A stretch of DNA of 64,000 nucleotides from Stramentimicrobium sp964433555 (GTDB lineage: Bacteria; Atribacterota; Phoenicimicrobiia; Phoenicimicrobiales; Stramentimicrobiaceae), in assembly GCA_964433555.1 (NCBI GenBank), contig CAYSRG010000001.1:124001-188000 (forward strand). The letters run 5' to 3'. This document shows, one piece after another, positions 63,627-64,000 of this stretch. Both the position numbers and the translations under genes were made by a program. The notes under the pieces were generated by a model. It was not told the DNA's origin. It made no database searches and saw only the letters and a program-made list of their open reading frames with translations. Position 1 is the stretch's first letter, and every line of letters begins with the position of its first letter.

Positions 63627-64000
63627 TTAATTATTTTTAATACTTTTTAAAATTGTTCTTATGCTTATTTTGGGAATTCCAAATTTTTTTAAACCACATA
63701 AAAACCCTAAACCCCATGAAAAATTCATTAAGAAAAAAATAATTGGTAAAATAAAAAAATATTTTAATCCTTCTCTAATAGATATAGTAATTGAGAACAA
63801 AAAATTTAGAACTATATACGAAATAGGTATTACTAAACCAATCATCAAATTAAAAGGCAGAATAAAAATCGAAATGGTCAATGCTATCACAAAACATGGA
63901 GGAACCAGGTGTCTAATAGCAAGTAAATCTGGGTGTTCAACAATTCCCTTAACTTTCCATGCACCGTATATAAAATATTGTTTTGCAAATTTTTTCAGGG
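63627..64000 (-). CDS. Glycosyltransferase family 2 membrane protein, C-terminal part
   Basis: The frame runs off the right edge; 123 residues are visible. FAKQYFIYGAWKVKGIVEHP, LRHLVPPCF-like RHLVPPC, then hydrophobic spans and FFLMNFSWGLGFLCGLKKF, the usual C-terminal membrane region of ExoA-type GT2 enzymes that transfer sugars to lipid-linked or surface glycans. Same strand as manC, so probably part of the same glycan locus before the mobile-element insertion. The donor and catalytic part lies outside the window. Confidence 0.72.
   Translation of the reverse strand, partial: LKKFAKQYFIYGAWKVKGIVEHPDLLAIRHLVPPCFVIALTISIFILPFNLMIGLVIPISYIVLNFLFSITISIREGLKYFFILPIIFFLMNFSWGLGFLCGLKKFGIPKISIRTILKSIKNN

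Noticed and set aside
1..64000. CRISPR array or prophage
   Set aside because: No series of evenly spaced direct repeats and no phage structural or integrase genes were seen; the repeats present are few, long and intergenic.

Overview
The window is a low-G+C bacterial chromosome segment in which almost every gene lies on the minus strand. It carries a complete-looking division and cell-wall (dcw) cluster, a peptidoglycan pathway of the meso-diaminopimelate type (DNPR motif in MurE), a type A RNase P RNA, a T-box leader, a c-di-GMP-I riboswitch and, as its only ribonucleotide reductase, the oxygen-sensitive class III enzyme. This points to an anaerobe outside Bacilli. An uncultured phylum such as Atribacterota would fit, but that is a guess from gene content, not a placement. 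TTG starts behind strong Shine-Dalgarno sites are frequent.

Layout, left to right. 1-3.9 kb: yicC, remA, gmk, coaBC and the start of priA; an intergenic repeat sits where rpoZ is often found, and the PriA lacks a Walker A motif. 4.3-7.1 kb: the ribosome-rescue factor RqcH/NFACT, convergent with rluD. 7.1-12.9 kb: phoU, yggT, divIVA, T-box-controlled ileS, lspA and rluD. 13.7-21.9 kb: a likely operon joining a flavin amine/imino-acid dehydrogenase and its Fe-S electron-transfer subunits (a strikingly G+C-rich block) to a branched-chain-type ABC transporter (livKHMGF), suggesting uptake and oxidation of an amino acid or methylated amine. 23-26.8 kb: nrdR, nrdD, a glutaredoxin-like gene and nrdG. 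27.1-43.1 kb: the dcw cluster from mraZ to ftsZ, lacking murD, headed by three 10-bp MraZ-type boxes.

43.3-48.2 kb: rnpB, a zinc-ribbon coiled-coil protein, tRNA(CAT), rlmN, a LolA-like lipoprotein and a YggS-type PLP protein. 48.4-52.5 kb: a small unknown gene behind a c-di-GMP-I riboswitch, a HerA/FtsK-type ATPase and a DUF937 protein. 53-56 kb, plus strand: a xylulokinase-type sugar kinase and a ThiF/MoeB-type E1-like enzyme. 56.1-64 kb: a sugar-phosphate and lipid-glycan group: phosphohexomutase, geranylgeranyl-reductase-like flavoprotein, a GlcNAc-1-P transferase carrying the archaeal/eukaryotic Alg7-type signature, GDP-mannose pyrophosphorylase and a GT2 glycosyltransferase running off the edge. 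A broken MntA/HepT toxin-antitoxin pair and a decayed IS200/REP-type transposase interrupt it.

The most notable points are the archaeal-looking dolichol-type glycan gene set, the riboswitch-controlled unknown gene, the MraZ operator, the G+C-rich electron-transfer module, the degenerate PriA, and a roughly 470-bp dispersed repeat placed repeatedly just upstream of gene starts in the same orientation.
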